A stretch of 27,691 nt of DNA, taken from NCBI GenBank assembly GCA_028281485.1, contig JANQJT010000018.1, positions 1 through 27,691 of the forward strand, in the 5' to 3' direction. The notes beneath the pieces were generated by a model. It was not told the DNA's origin. It was given only the letters and a program-made list of their open reading frames with translations, and did not search any database. Made by a program: the position numbers and the translations under genes. This DNA is from Phycisphaeraceae bacterium (lineage in GTDB: Bacteria; Planctomycetota; Phycisphaerae; Phycisphaerales; Zrk34). Shown here piece by piece: positions 1-10,383 of the stretch (position 1 is the first letter of the stretch; every line of letters starts with the position of its first letter).

Positions 1-1
1 C

Positions 2-643
2 CCGAAACTGCTCAAATCGTTCGGACAGGACCGCGGCGTGCTGGTCGACAACCTGCTGCCCGACGGGCCGGCCGGAGAGGCGGGGCTGCAGATCGGTGAC
101 GTGATCGTGGAGATCGACGGGAAGAAGATTTTCGACGCCGAGCAGCTGCGCAACGTCATCGCCGACCTCGGCCCGAACGTCGATACCGAGGTCACCGTCG
201 TGCGACGCGGCGAGCGTCAGACCCACACCGTCACCCTCGCCGAGCTGCCTTCTTCCAGCGCCGTGGCGATCGACCTGCCCGGCAGTGAAGACGAAGCCGA
301 AGACGCGATGTCCGATGAGGTCAGCGAAAAACTGAAGCCGCTGCAACGGCTCGGCCTGACCAAGCTCGATTCGATGACCGACGAGAAAGCCCAACGCTAC
401 CGCCTCGAACAGCGCGACGGTGTCATCATCGAGTCCGTCCGTCCCGGCAGCGCCGCCGAGTCCGTCGATCTGCGGACCGGCATGGTCATCACCGAGGTGC
501 AGGGACAGAAGGTTGCGACGCTCGAAGAGCTGACCGAAGCGATCGAAGAAGTAGACCCTCACCAAGGCGTGCGTTTGCGCGTCGCCGTGCCCACGCGCGG
601 CGGATGGCAGGACAGCTTCGTATTTCTGAACCTGCCGGAGTGA
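2..643 (+). CDS. HtrA/DegP-like protein with two PDZ domains, 3' part only
   Basis: The frame is open from the window edge, so the N-terminus is missing; the GTG at 38 is internal. The visible 214 residues hold two PDZ domains. The first carries the ligand-loop context GVLVDNLLPDGPAGEAGL followed by GDVIVEIDGKKI. The second starts near DGVIIESVRPGSAAES and has RTGMVITEVQGQKV. An acidic linker separates them. Two tandem C-terminal PDZ domains are the usual architecture of Do/DegP/DegQ periplasmic serine proteases, which degrade or chaperone misfolded envelope proteins. The trypsin-like domain with its Ser-His-Asp triad would lie upstream of the window, so protease identity is inferred and not seen. 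A PDZ-only membrane protein is an alternative. An intrinsic terminator follows 50 bases after the stop, so this gene ends its transcription unit. Confidence 0.8.
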   Translation, partial: PKLLKSFGQDRGVLVDNLLPDGPAGEAGLQIGDVIVEIDGKKIFDAEQLRNVIADLGPNVDTEVTVVRRGERQTHTVTLAELPSSSAVAIDLPGSEDEAEDAMSDEVSEKLKPLQRLGLTKLDSMTDEKAQRYRLEQRDGVIIESVRPGSAAESVDLRTGMVITEVQGQKVATLEELTEAIEEVDPHQGVRLRVAVPTRGGWQDSFVFLNLPE

Positions 644-692
644 TTAAGTCTCAGCTACGTTCATGCAGGTTGAACGGTAGGCGGGATCGTCG

Positions 693-717
693 AACAGGCG
701 TTCCCGCCTGTTTTTTT
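693..717 (+). terminator. Rho-independent terminator after the PDZ protein gene
   Basis: AACAGGCG (693-700) pairs perfectly with CGCCTGTT (705-712) around a TTCC loop and runs into seven Ts (711-717). An alternative longer-loop stem GGCGGGA/TCCCGCC (680-686 with 702-708) overlaps it and could compete. Confidence 0.85.
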
Positions 718-758
718 GAACAATGTCGTTCACCAATGCAAACGCAGGGTTTTTCCGC

Positions 759-764
759 TAGAAT
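759..764 (+). promoter_or_regulatory. Candidate -10 box for gltA
   Basis: TAGAAT matches the sigma-70 -10 consensus at five of six bases. It lies downstream of the preceding terminator and about 120 bases before the gltA start. No good -35 is present at standard spacing (TGCAAA at 737-742 is weak), so the call is tentative. Confidence 0.35.
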
Positions 765-885
765 GCGTGTGGCCGTAATCGTTAACCGAATACCGCTTTC
801 GGATTCTTCATTTCGGCCCGTTTGATCTTAGACCGACGCACACGCGCTATCCCGCCGTCGCAGGTTGGAGTTAGAGGAGCGACCC

Positions 886-2196
<1,311 letters not shown>

Positions 2197-2239
2197 GTTT
2201 CGTTATCGTTTGCATAAGACATCTTGATACGACTCCAGC

Positions 2240-2261
2240 CCCCTCGCTCCGAGGGGTTTTT
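2240..2261 (+). terminator. Rho-independent terminator after gltA
   Basis: CCCCTCG (2240-2246) pairs with CGAGGGG (2250-2256) across a CTC loop, followed by five Ts (2257-2261). It starts about 43 bases after the gltA stop. Confidence 0.85.
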
Positions 2262-2346
2262 AATTGCACGCGGTCGAGCCGATTTGTCTTTTGTGCTATC
2301 CTGACAGCACCTTTCTGATGTGTATGGGTGAGGACAGGAGTTCGTC

Positions 2347-3660
2347 ATGGCGCAAGATTCGGTAGGTGTCGGCCTCGTCGGCTGCGGCACGGTGGGTTCG
2401 GGTGTGGTCAAGCTTTTAGTGGAAGAGGCCGACCTCTACGCGCAGCGTCTGGGCAAGCGCCTGGAGATCCGCAGCGTGCTCTGCCGCGCCGAAGACGTTG
2501 GCGAAGCGACCGCGCAGGTCCCCGATGGCACGCTCATCCACGACCTCGACGCCTTCTTCAACACCCCCGACATGGACGTCGTGCTCGAATTGGCAGGCGG
2601 CACGACCTTCGCCAAGTCCGTCGTCGAGCGCGCCCTGACCGCCGGCAAGCACGTGATTACCGCCAACAAGGCGCTGCTGAGTCTGCACGGACCGGAGCTG
2701 TTCGCGCTGGCGCGATCCAACAACGTCTCCATCGCCTACGAGGCCTCGAGTCTCGGCGGCTGCCCCGTCATCACGGCGCTGCAACACAACCTCGCCGGCA
2801 ACCGCGTCACCGCGATGTACGGCATCTTCAACGGCACCTGCAACTACATCCTGACCCAGATGATCGGCACCGGGCAGTCTTACGCCGAGGCCCTGGCCGA
2901 CGCCCAGAAGCTGGGCTACGCCGAGGCCGACCCCACGCTCGACGTGAGCGGCGGCGACACCATGCACAAGCTGGTCATCCTCGCGTCCATGGCCTTCGGC
3001 GCTCGCGTGGAAGAAGAACACGTCCCCTGCACAGGCATCGACACGCTCGACCTGTTCGACATCGACTTCGGCGCGGAGATGGGCTACGGCATCAAGCTCC
3101 TGGCCATCGCCGAACAGACCGACGCGGGTCTGGCGCTCAGCGTCGGTCCGTGTTTCGTCCACGCCGACGAGCCCATCGCCCAGGTCGGTGGCAGCTTCAA
3201 CGCCATGAGCCTCTACGGCCACGCCGTCGGTCACACCTTCTATTACGGGCGAGGCGCCGGTCAGATGCCCACCGCCTCGGCCGTGGTCGGCGATCTGCTC
3301 AACGTCGCGGCGGGGGGGTACACCGCGCTGTTCGAGAACATGACCACCTGGGCCGACCGTCAGCCCGCCCCCAAGCTCGCCGACCCCGACGCCGTGACCA
3401 CGCGCTACTACCTCCGCATGAACGTGATGGATCGACCGGGCGTGCTGGCCAACATCACCCGCGTGCTCGGGGAGCACGGCGTGAGCATCGCCGCGGTCAA
3501 TCAACACGAGGAAAACACCGGGCAATTCGTGCCGCTGGTGGTGATCACACACGAGTCCGCCGCCGGCGCCCTGCGTCGATCGGCCGAGGCGATCGCCCAA
3601 CTCGAAGACGTCAGCGGCGAACCGATCGCCATTCGCATCGTAGACATGTCGGAAGGTTGA
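2347..3660 (+). CDS. hom: Homoserine dehydrogenase (monofunctional, with ACT domain)
   Basis: 437 residues, typical for the single-function enzyme that reduces aspartate semialdehyde to homoserine, the branch point toward threonine and methionine. Order of parts: an N-terminal NAD(P)-binding Rossmann fold with GLVGCGTVGSG (residues 9-19); the catalytic/dimerisation domain with YEASSLGGCPVI, GIFNGTCNYILTQM and GYAEADPTLDVSGGDTMHKL, which carries the conserved Asp and Lys; and a C-terminal ACT domain (about 352-437, beginning RYYLRMNVMDRPGVLANI). The ACT domain usually binds threonine as a feedback inhibitor. No aspartokinase domain is fused. AGGAG (2336-2340) lies six bases before the ATG. The glycogen synthase gene follows after 21 bases with its own good ribosome site, so the two are probably co-transcribed although their pathways differ. 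An ApgM-family gene about 3 kb downstream may supply homoserine kinase. Confidence 0.96.
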   Translation: MAQDSVGVGLVGCGTVGSGVVKLLVEEADLYAQRLGKRLEIRSVLCRAEDVGEATAQVPDGTLIHDLDAFFNTPDMDVVLELAGGTTFAKSVVERALTAGKHVITANKALLSLHGPELFALARSNNVSIAYEASSLGGCPVITALQHNLAGNRVTAMYGIFNGTCNYILTQMIGTGQSYAEALADAQKLGYAEADPTLDVSGGDTMHKLVILASMAFGARVEEEHVPCTGIDTLDLFDIDFGAEMGYGIKLLAIAEQTDAGLALSVGPCFVHADEPIAQVGGSFNAMSLYGHAVGHTFYYGRGAGQMPTASAVVGDLLNVAAGGYTALFENMTTWADRQPAPKLADPDAVTTRYYLRMNVMDRPGVLANITRVLGEHGVSIAAVNQHEENTGQFVPLVVITHESAAGALRRSAEAIAQLEDVSGEPIAIRIVDMSEG

Positions 3661-3681
3661 GTATCGCACCAGGAGTTTGAT

Positions 3682-5532
3682 ATGGCCGCCAGAGCGAACA
3701 CCACGCCCACCACCCGCCGTTCCGCCGCCGCCTCTTCGACGGCGCGCAAGCGTGACCCGTTATTGGTCGAGGTGGCATGGGAAGTGGTCAATCAGCTCGG
3801 CGGGATCTACACGGTCATGCGCTCCAAGGTGCCGGCGATGATGAAGCGCTGGAACACGCGCTACTGCCTGGTCGGGCCCTACGATCCGAAGACCGCGGAG
3901 GTGGAGTTCGAGGAGCACACGCCGACCGGCCCGTTCGGTCAGGCCGTCAAGCTCTTCCGCGAGTGGGGTTTCGATGCGAAGTTCGGCTACTGGCTGGTGA
4001 CCGGACGCCCGCGCGTCGTGCTGCTGGACCTGTCGTGCGCCGGCAACCGCATCGCCGACATCAAGTACCAGTTCTGGAAGCACCACCACGTGCAGATGCC
4101 AGCCGGCGACCAGATGATCGACCAGGTGGCGCTGTTCGGGTTCCTCGTCGAGCAGTTCTTCCACGCCCTGTGCGAGCGCGAGGGCGGCAAGCGACCGATC
4201 GTCGGCCACTTCCACGAATGGATGGGCGGCGCCGCGATCCCCGAGATCCGTCGGGTCAACCTGCCCGTTGGCGTCGTGTTCACCACGCACGCGACCATGC
4301 TCGGCCGCTACCTGGCGATGAACGACCCGTGGTTCTACGACCACCTGCCCTACGTCGACTGGGAGGCCGAGGCCAAGCGATTCAACATCGAGCCGCAGGT
4401 CCGCCTCGAGCGCGCCGCGGCGCACGGCTCGCACCTGTTTTCCACCGTCAGCGAGGTGACCGCGTGGGAGTGCGAGCACCTGCTGCAACGCAAGGTCGAT
4501 CACGTCCTGCCCAACGCGCTGAACATCGAACGCTTCACCGCGCTGCACGAGTTCCAGAACCTCCACAGAAAGTACAAAGAGAACATCAACCGCTTCGTGA
4601 TGGGGCACTTCTTCTCGAACTACCCGTTCGACCTGGACAAGACGCTCTACTTCTTCACGTCCGGCCGATACGAGTTCCGCAACAAGGGCTTCGACGTCAC
4701 CATCGAGTCGCTGGCCCGCCTCAACTGGCGCCTGCAACAGGACAACATAGACCGCACGGTGGTCTGCTTCTTCATCACCAAGCGGCCGTTCCGTTCGATC
4801 AACGCCGGCGTGCTGCACAGCCGCGCCGTCATGGAAGAGCTGCGCGACACCTGTGAGAACATCGAACAGCAGATCGGCGATCGACTGTTCGTGCAGACCG
4901 CGATGGGCCGCGTGCCCAAGCTCGACGATTTGGTTGACGAATACTGGCGCCTTCGTCTCAAGCGCACCGCCGCCGCGTGGCGCCGCGACGAGCTGCCCGG
5001 CATCCTCACCCACGACCTGATGGACGACTCCAACGACGACCTGCTCAACGCCATCCGCAAGTGCAACCTCGTCAACAACGCCCACGACAAGGTCAAGGTC
5101 ATCTACCACCCGGACTTCGTCTCGCCCGGCAACCCGCTGTTCGGCATGGAGTACGACCAGTTCGTGCGCGGCTGTCACCTGGGCGTGTTCCCCAGCTACT
5201 ACGAGCCGTGGGGCTACACCCCGCTGGAGTGCGTGGCGCGCGGCATCCCCGCTATCACCAGCGACCTGTCCGGCTTCGGCGCCTACGTCCAGAAGAACTA
5301 CGAAAACGCCGAAGAGCGTGGTATCTACATCGCGCCGCGCCGCTTTGCCAGCTTCGACGACACCGTCAATTACACCTCTGACATGATGTATGACTTCGTC
5401 GTCCGCGACCGCCGCAGCCGCATCAATCAGCGCAACAGCGTGGAAGCCGCCGCGATGGATTTCGACTGGTACTCCCTGTCCGCCAGCTACGACAAGGCGC
5501 ACGACCACGCCGCCATGCTCGTCAGCCCCTGA
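3682..5532 (+). CDS. GT3-family (eukaryote-like) glycogen synthase
   Basis: 616 residues. It transfers glucose from a nucleotide sugar, probably UDP-glucose as in the eukaryotic enzymes, to glycogen. The family is GT3, not the usual bacterial GT5 GlgA: the N-terminal EVAWEVVNQLGGIYTVMRSK, the stretch VGHFHEWMGGAAIP, FTTHATMLGRYL (His203), YFFTSGRYEFRNKGFDV (Lys335), FVRGCHLGVFPSYYEPWGYTP with the E-x7-E pair Glu508/Glu516, and SGFGAYV all follow yeast and animal glycogen synthases closely. A basic helix near the C-terminus (RDRRSRINQRN, 575-585) keeps most of the arginine cluster that binds glucose-6-phosphate in yeast. The phosphorylated N- and C-terminal tails of eukaryotic enzymes are absent; only about 24 basic, Ala/Thr-rich residues precede the fold. 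AGGAG (3671-3675) is six bases before the ATG. It follows hom by 21 bases. A debranching enzyme gene lies about 16 kb away. Confidence 0.93.
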   Translation: MAARANTTPTTRRSAAASSTARKRDPLLVEVAWEVVNQLGGIYTVMRSKVPAMMKRWNTRYCLVGPYDPKTAEVEFEEHTPTGPFGQAVKLFREWGFDAKFGYWLVTGRPRVVLLDLSCAGNRIADIKYQFWKHHHVQMPAGDQMIDQVALFGFLVEQFFHALCEREGGKRPIVGHFHEWMGGAAIPEIRRVNLPVGVVFTTHATMLGRYLAMNDPWFYDHLPYVDWEAEAKRFNIEPQVRLERAAAHGSHLFSTVSEVTAWECEHLLQRKVDHVLPNALNIERFTALHEFQNLHRKYKENINRFVMGHFFSNYPFDLDKTLYFFTSGRYEFRNKGFDVTIESLARLNWRLQQDNIDRTVVCFFITKRPFRSINAGVLHSRAVMEELRDTCENIEQQIGDRLFVQTAMGRVPKLDDLVDEYWRLRLKRTAAAWRRDELPGILTHDLMDDSNDDLLNAIRKCNLVNNAHDKVKVIYHPDFVSPGNPLFGMEYDQFVRGCHLGVFPSYYEPWGYTPLECVARGIPAITSDLSGFGAYVQKNYENAEERGIYIAPRRFASFDDTVNYTSDMMYDFVVRDRRSRINQRNSVEAAAMDFDWYSLSASYDKAHDHAAMLVSP

Positions 5533-5551
5533 CCCATCTGTTGTCCAAGCT

Positions 5552-6658
<1,107 letters not shown>

Positions 6659-6734
6659 GACTTGCCTGTTTAGTCTAGTCGGCTCAACGGGCAAAGCAAT
6701 ATGAAAAGGATCGGGAGCCCGGTCGCCGGTTCGC

Positions 6735-6740
6735 TATAAT
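6735..6740 (+). promoter_or_regulatory. -10 box immediately upstream of the ApgM-like gene
   Basis: A perfect TATAAT ends eight bases before the ATG at 6749. Normal -10 to start spacing would put transcription initiation within about two bases of the start codon, giving a leaderless mRNA; no Shine-Dalgarno site is present at the correct distance. The -35 region is poor. Confidence 0.5.
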
Positions 6741-6748
6741 CGCGACCG

Positions 6749-7963
6749 ATGAAATACGCGATCATTATCCCCGACGGCGCCGCCGACTTCCCGCTGGAGG
6801 TTCTTGACGGCAAAACCCCCTTCGAGGCTGCGCGCAAGCCGCACACCGACGCCCTGGCGATCGAGGGCCGGCTCGGCGTGGTCCACACCACCCCGCGGGG
6901 CTTCTCGGCCGGCAGCGACGTGTGTTCGATGTCGCTTTTGGGTTACGACCCGGCGGTGTACCACACCGGCCGCGCCCCGCTCGAAGCCGCCGCGATGGGC
7001 ATCGAAACCGGCCTGACCGACACGATCTTCCGCTGCAACCTCGTGACCGCGGTCGAGGGTATGATGAGCGATCACTCCGCCGGCCACATCCCCTCGCCCG
7101 AGGGGCGGAAGCTGCTGGAGGACTTCGCGTCATTGCTCGCCGAGCGCGGCATGGCCGACGGCATCACGTTCTACCCCGGCGTCAGCTACCGCAACATCAT
7201 GGTCGACCGCAGCGAGCGCGACTACGGCGATCTCAACACCGTCCCACCGCACGACGTGCCCGGTGAACCGATCAAGAAACACCTGCCCAAGGGCGGCCCC
7301 AACGCGAAGCTGATCCAGGACATGATCGCCGCCAGCGAGGAGCTGTTCGCCGATCACGAGGTGAACACCACGCGGCGTGAGCTGAACGAATCGCCCGCCA
7401 CGCACGTCTGGCTGTGGGGCTGCGGCAACCGACCGGACATCCCCCCGTTCAGTGAGGTCTACGGCCTGAAGGGCGCGATGATCACCGCGGTCGACCTGCT
7501 CGCGGGCATCGCGGCGCTGATCGGATGGGATCGGCTGGACGTGCCCGGCATCACCGGCTACCACGACACCGACTACGCCGCCAAGGGCCGCTACGCCTGC
7601 GGCGCGCTGGACGTGTACGACCTGGTCTGCGTGCACGTCGAGGCGCCCGACGAAGCCAGCCACCAGGCCGACGCCACCACGAAGGTCGCCAGCATCGAGG
7701 CGATCGACAAACACATCGTCGGCCCCGTGGTTGAGAAGCTGCGCACGTTCGATGAGGGCTGGCGTTTGCTGTACCTGCCGGATCACTACACCTGCGTGCA
7801 CGACCGCAAGCACGACGCCACGCCGCCGCCGTTCATGATGGTCGGCACCGGCGTCGCCAAGCTGCGCGAGCTGCCCATGAGCGAGGCCAACGCCAAAGAG
7901 TCCGGCCTCGAGATCGAGTTCGGCCACGAGCTGATGGAATACTTCCTCCGCAGCGGGACCTGA
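6749..7963 (+). CDS. ApgM-type cofactor-independent phosphoglycerate mutase / proposed homoserine kinase
   Basis: 404 residues, alkaline-phosphatase superfamily. Metal- and substrate-site motifs are visible: IIIPDGAAD (Asp9), the nucleophile context AGSDVCSMSLLGYDP (Ser56), YHTGRAPLEAAAMGI, FRCNLVT, MSDHSAGHI, and the C-terminal LPDHYTCVHDRKHDATPPPF that carries the late Asp/His ligands. This is the archaeal-type form (ApgM), which interconverts 3- and 2-phosphoglycerate. A sister group, annotated as proposed homoserine kinase from gene context in species lacking ThrB, has the same fold and cannot be separated by eye. The C-terminal motif differs from the common THSSDPVPF form. The start is set by TATAAT eight bases upstream and the MKYAIIIPDG N-terminus typical of the family. 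The aldo/keto reductase gene follows after 21 bases, probably in the same operon. Confidence 0.88.
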   Translation: MKYAIIIPDGAADFPLEVLDGKTPFEAARKPHTDALAIEGRLGVVHTTPRGFSAGSDVCSMSLLGYDPAVYHTGRAPLEAAAMGIETGLTDTIFRCNLVTAVEGMMSDHSAGHIPSPEGRKLLEDFASLLAERGMADGITFYPGVSYRNIMVDRSERDYGDLNTVPPHDVPGEPIKKHLPKGGPNAKLIQDMIAASEELFADHEVNTTRRELNESPATHVWLWGCGNRPDIPPFSEVYGLKGAMITAVDLLAGIAALIGWDRLDVPGITGYHDTDYAAKGRYACGALDVYDLVCVHVEAPDEASHQADATTKVASIEAIDKHIVGPVVEKLRTFDEGWRLLYLPDHYTCVHDRKHDATPPPFMMVGTGVAKLRELPMSEANAKESGLEIEFGHELMEYFLRSGT

Positions 7964-7984
7964 TTCCATCACCAGGAGCAGATC

Positions 7985-8911
7985 ATGCGTTATCGCAGGC
8001 TGGGCCGAAGCGGCCTGGAGGTGTCCGTCATCGGCATGGGCACGTGGCAGTTCGGCGGCGAGTGGGGCAAGGACTTCACGCAAGGCGAGGTCGACGCGAT
8101 GTTCGACTGCGCCCGCGAGGTGGGCATCACGCTGATCGACACCGCCGAGTGCTACGGCGATCACACGTCCGAGGCGTTCATCGGCGCCGCGATCGAGCGT
8201 GACCGCGACCGCTGGGTGCTGGCGACGAAGTTCGGACACAAGTTCAACGCGCCTTTCGATCGCTCCGAGCCGCGCAGCGCCGCCGACGTCCGCTCACAAC
8301 TCGAAGCCTCGCTCCGCGCCCTACGCACCGATTACATCGATCTGTATCAGTACCACTCCTGGCGGGCGGAAGAGTTCTTCAGCGACGACGTGCGGGCGGA
8401 ACTGGGCAAGGCCGTGGACGAAGGCAAGGTCCGCCACATCGGTAACTCCATCACCGGCAAGACCGAGACTCACCTCGATCAGGTCCGGGCTTCAACCGAC
8501 TACAACGTCACCGCGATCCAGTGTGTCTACAACCGACTCGACAAAAGGCCCGAGCCGGACATCTTCCCTTCGTGTATCGAGCAGGACGTGGGTGTGTTGG
8601 CGCGCGTGCCGCTGGCCAGCGGATACCTCAGCGGCAAGTACAAGCCCGGCCATCGGTTTGGTGACAACGAGGTGCGCGGCAAGTGGCACGATCCGGAAGA
8701 CCAGCGCCAGAAGCTTGAGGCCGTGCAGAAGATCATGGCCGATGAGTTACCGGCCGGTGTCGACATGGCGCATTGGGCGCTAGCCTGGTGCCTGCTGCAC
8801 CCCGCGGTGACGTGCGTCATCCCCGGGTGCAAGAACATCGATCAGGTCTCGTCCAACGCCGCCGCCGCCGATCTGGCGATGGTCGCTGATGACCATCCGC
8901 AGGCGGTTTAA
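7985..8911 (+). CDS. Aldo/keto reductase
   Basis: 308 residues, a normal length for the NADPH-dependent (beta/alpha)8 aldo/keto reductases. The catalytic tetrad is visible: Asp52 and Tyr57 in LIDTAECYGDH, Lys82 in VLATKFGH, and His124 in DLYQYHS. The N-terminus MRYRRLGRSGLEVSVIGMGTW and the region VGVLARVPLASGYLSGKY match the bacterial YghZ/GSP69-like branch. C-terminal residues include CVIPGCKNIDQVSSN, part of the cofactor-binding end. AGGAG (7974-7978) sits six bases before the ATG, and the gene lies 21 bases behind the ApgM-like gene, so co-transcription is likely. The substrate is unknown; a general reactive-carbonyl reductase role is only a family-level guess. I see no terminator in the short gap that follows. 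Confidence 0.93.
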   Translation: MRYRRLGRSGLEVSVIGMGTWQFGGEWGKDFTQGEVDAMFDCAREVGITLIDTAECYGDHTSEAFIGAAIERDRDRWVLATKFGHKFNAPFDRSEPRSAADVRSQLEASLRALRTDYIDLYQYHSWRAEEFFSDDVRAELGKAVDEGKVRHIGNSITGKTETHLDQVRASTDYNVTAIQCVYNRLDKRPEPDIFPSCIEQDVGVLARVPLASGYLSGKYKPGHRFGDNEVRGKWHDPEDQRQKLEAVQKIMADELPAGVDMAHWALAWCLLHPAVTCVIPGCKNIDQVSSNAAAADLAMVADDHPQAV

Positions 8912-9030
8912 ATCTCGCCAGGTTCGCTGTCACATTCACTGACGGAAAACCGTTGCGTCGCCCCGCGTTCTGGCGTTATCGTATGGCATCTTTCAGGCGA
9001 TTCAGCCGCGTATTGACGAGGGGCGGGGAC

Positions 9031-10266
9031 ATGTCCGATTGGGTTGTGTGCCACGCGTGTGGCAAGAAATACAAGTGGAACGAAAAGTACGCCGGGCGCA
9101 AGATCAAGTGTTCCTGTGGGGCGGTCTTCCGCATGGTCAGGGCCGGCGGTGACGATCCGATCGCCGACGCGCCACCCACGCCTAAATCGGACCCCAAGGC
9201 CCAGCCTGAAAGCGATCCGGCGCCTCCGCCGCTGCCATCGAACGAAGGCCTGCTCGAGTTGGAAGGCACGCCGCCGCCGCTGCCGCCAACGCATCAGACC
9301 GACAACCGGTGTCCAAAGTGCGATGCGGAGCTCGACAACGGGGCGGTGATCTGCGTGTCGTGCGGCTACAACCTGAAGACCGGTCGATCGATGCGGACCA
9401 GCCAGACCGCAACCGTCGAGGAACTCAAGCAGCAAGAGCGGGAAGAGCTGGAACGGGCCCACCGTTTTAAAGAATGGATCGCGCCGGGCATCCTGCTCAC
9501 GGTGGGGCTGGGGATTTTTATTCTCGCGGCGCACCTGTTTGTGCAAGCCGAATTGGCCGAGCAGGCCGAGTGGGAAAAGCAATTCGGCTTGAATGACCGG
9601 ACCACGCAGTACGAACAGGAGAAGATCCATATTCCGTGGGTTGAAGTCGAAGGGGAAAACGGGACCGAGGTCATCGAGCGCAGCGTGGAGGACGCTGAAA
9701 TCGATGCGATCATCACCGGTCAGATCGAGTCCGATGCGGATACGGATTGGTCGGATGAGCGGTGGGGCGCGTTCTACGCTGAAAAGGAAGAGTCGGGTTG
9801 GAACAAAGCCGATTTCTCGTATTACGAACAGAATTACAAAGCGCAGTTGGAAAAGGATGCTGCCGACGTAAGCGCAACCGAAGAGGCCATCGTCAGCACC
9901 GTGGCGATCGGCGTGATGATCGGCGGGTTGATGCTCATGACCTTTGTGGGCACGATTATCATGCTGCTCGGATGCTGCGCGTGCTCCATGGTTCTGGGTG
10001 TCAGCTTCGGCAACCTGTTTAGCGCGTTGGTCAAGCTCCCGGCGATCTACCTCTTCTCCGAGGCGTTCTACCTTTTGGCAGAAGCGCTCACGGGAGGCAT
10101 CATCTATGCCAGCGTGCCCGCCTGGTTCCTGCTGAACTGCATGCTGTTCAGTTGGCTGTTCGATCTGGACTCCGACGAGACGTGGTTCGTGCTGATCGCC
10201 ATCTTTCTGGTGAAGCTGGTGATGCTGATGTTCCTGGGCGCCTTGATCATGGGGGCCGTCATGTGA
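9031..10266 (+). CDS. Zinc-ribbon multi-pass membrane protein of unknown function
   Basis: 411 residues. An N-terminal zinc ribbon has Cys7/Cys10 and Cys27/Cys29 (VVCHACGKKYKW to IKCSCG), the style often seen at the front of planctomycete membrane proteins. A proline-rich linker with two PPPLP motifs follows. A second zinc ribbon has Cys94/97 and Cys108/111 (CPKCDAEL to CVSCGYNLKTG). After a charged helix come TM1 (about 150-172), a very acidic soluble region of about 110 residues (173-285), and then four or so more membrane segments (about 287-318, 325-360, 362-378, 385-410). The ATG at 9031 is preferred because the first ribbon begins there and G-rich sequence (GAGGGG 9018-9023, GGGG 9025-9028) precedes it; the frame is open upstream to 8953. 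The C-terminal part resembles Yip1-like membrane regions only in hydrophobic pattern. I do not recognise a specific family. Confidence 0.85.
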   Translation: MSDWVVCHACGKKYKWNEKYAGRKIKCSCGAVFRMVRAGGDDPIADAPPTPKSDPKAQPESDPAPPPLPSNEGLLELEGTPPPLPPTHQTDNRCPKCDAELDNGAVICVSCGYNLKTGRSMRTSQTATVEELKQQEREELERAHRFKEWIAPGILLTVGLGIFILAAHLFVQAELAEQAEWEKQFGLNDRTTQYEQEKIHIPWVEVEGENGTEVIERSVEDAEIDAIITGQIESDADTDWSDERWGAFYAEKEESGWNKADFSYYEQNYKAQLEKDAADVSATEEAIVSTVAIGVMIGGLMLMTFVGTIIMLLGCCACSMVLGVSFGNLFSALVKLPAIYLFSEAFYLLAEALTGGIIYASVPAWFLLNCMLFSWLFDLDSDETWFVLIAIFLVKLVMLMFLGALIMGAVM

Positions 10267-10334
10267 ACGATGTAGAGATGGCGGGTGGGCGCGGTTATTT
10301 TCACAAAGCTCTTCGTGGAGTTCGCCGGAATCAT

Positions 10335-10358
10335 GCTGGTGCTGGTGCTGGTGCTGGT
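10335..10358 (+). repeat. Tandem hexanucleotide repeat (GCTGGT)x4
   Basis: Four perfect copies of GCTGGT lie in the short gap between the zinc-ribbon protein gene and the convergent TPR gene. They fall inside a tiny hydrophobic reading frame (10285-10380), where they read as alternating Leu-Val. Confidence 0.8.
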
Positions 10359-10383
10359 CGAGATTCTGTTTGGTGTGTGAGCT

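Noticed and set aside
2416..5508. Long minus-strand frames opposite hom and the glycogen synthase
   Set aside because: Same antisense composition, with no domain motifs.
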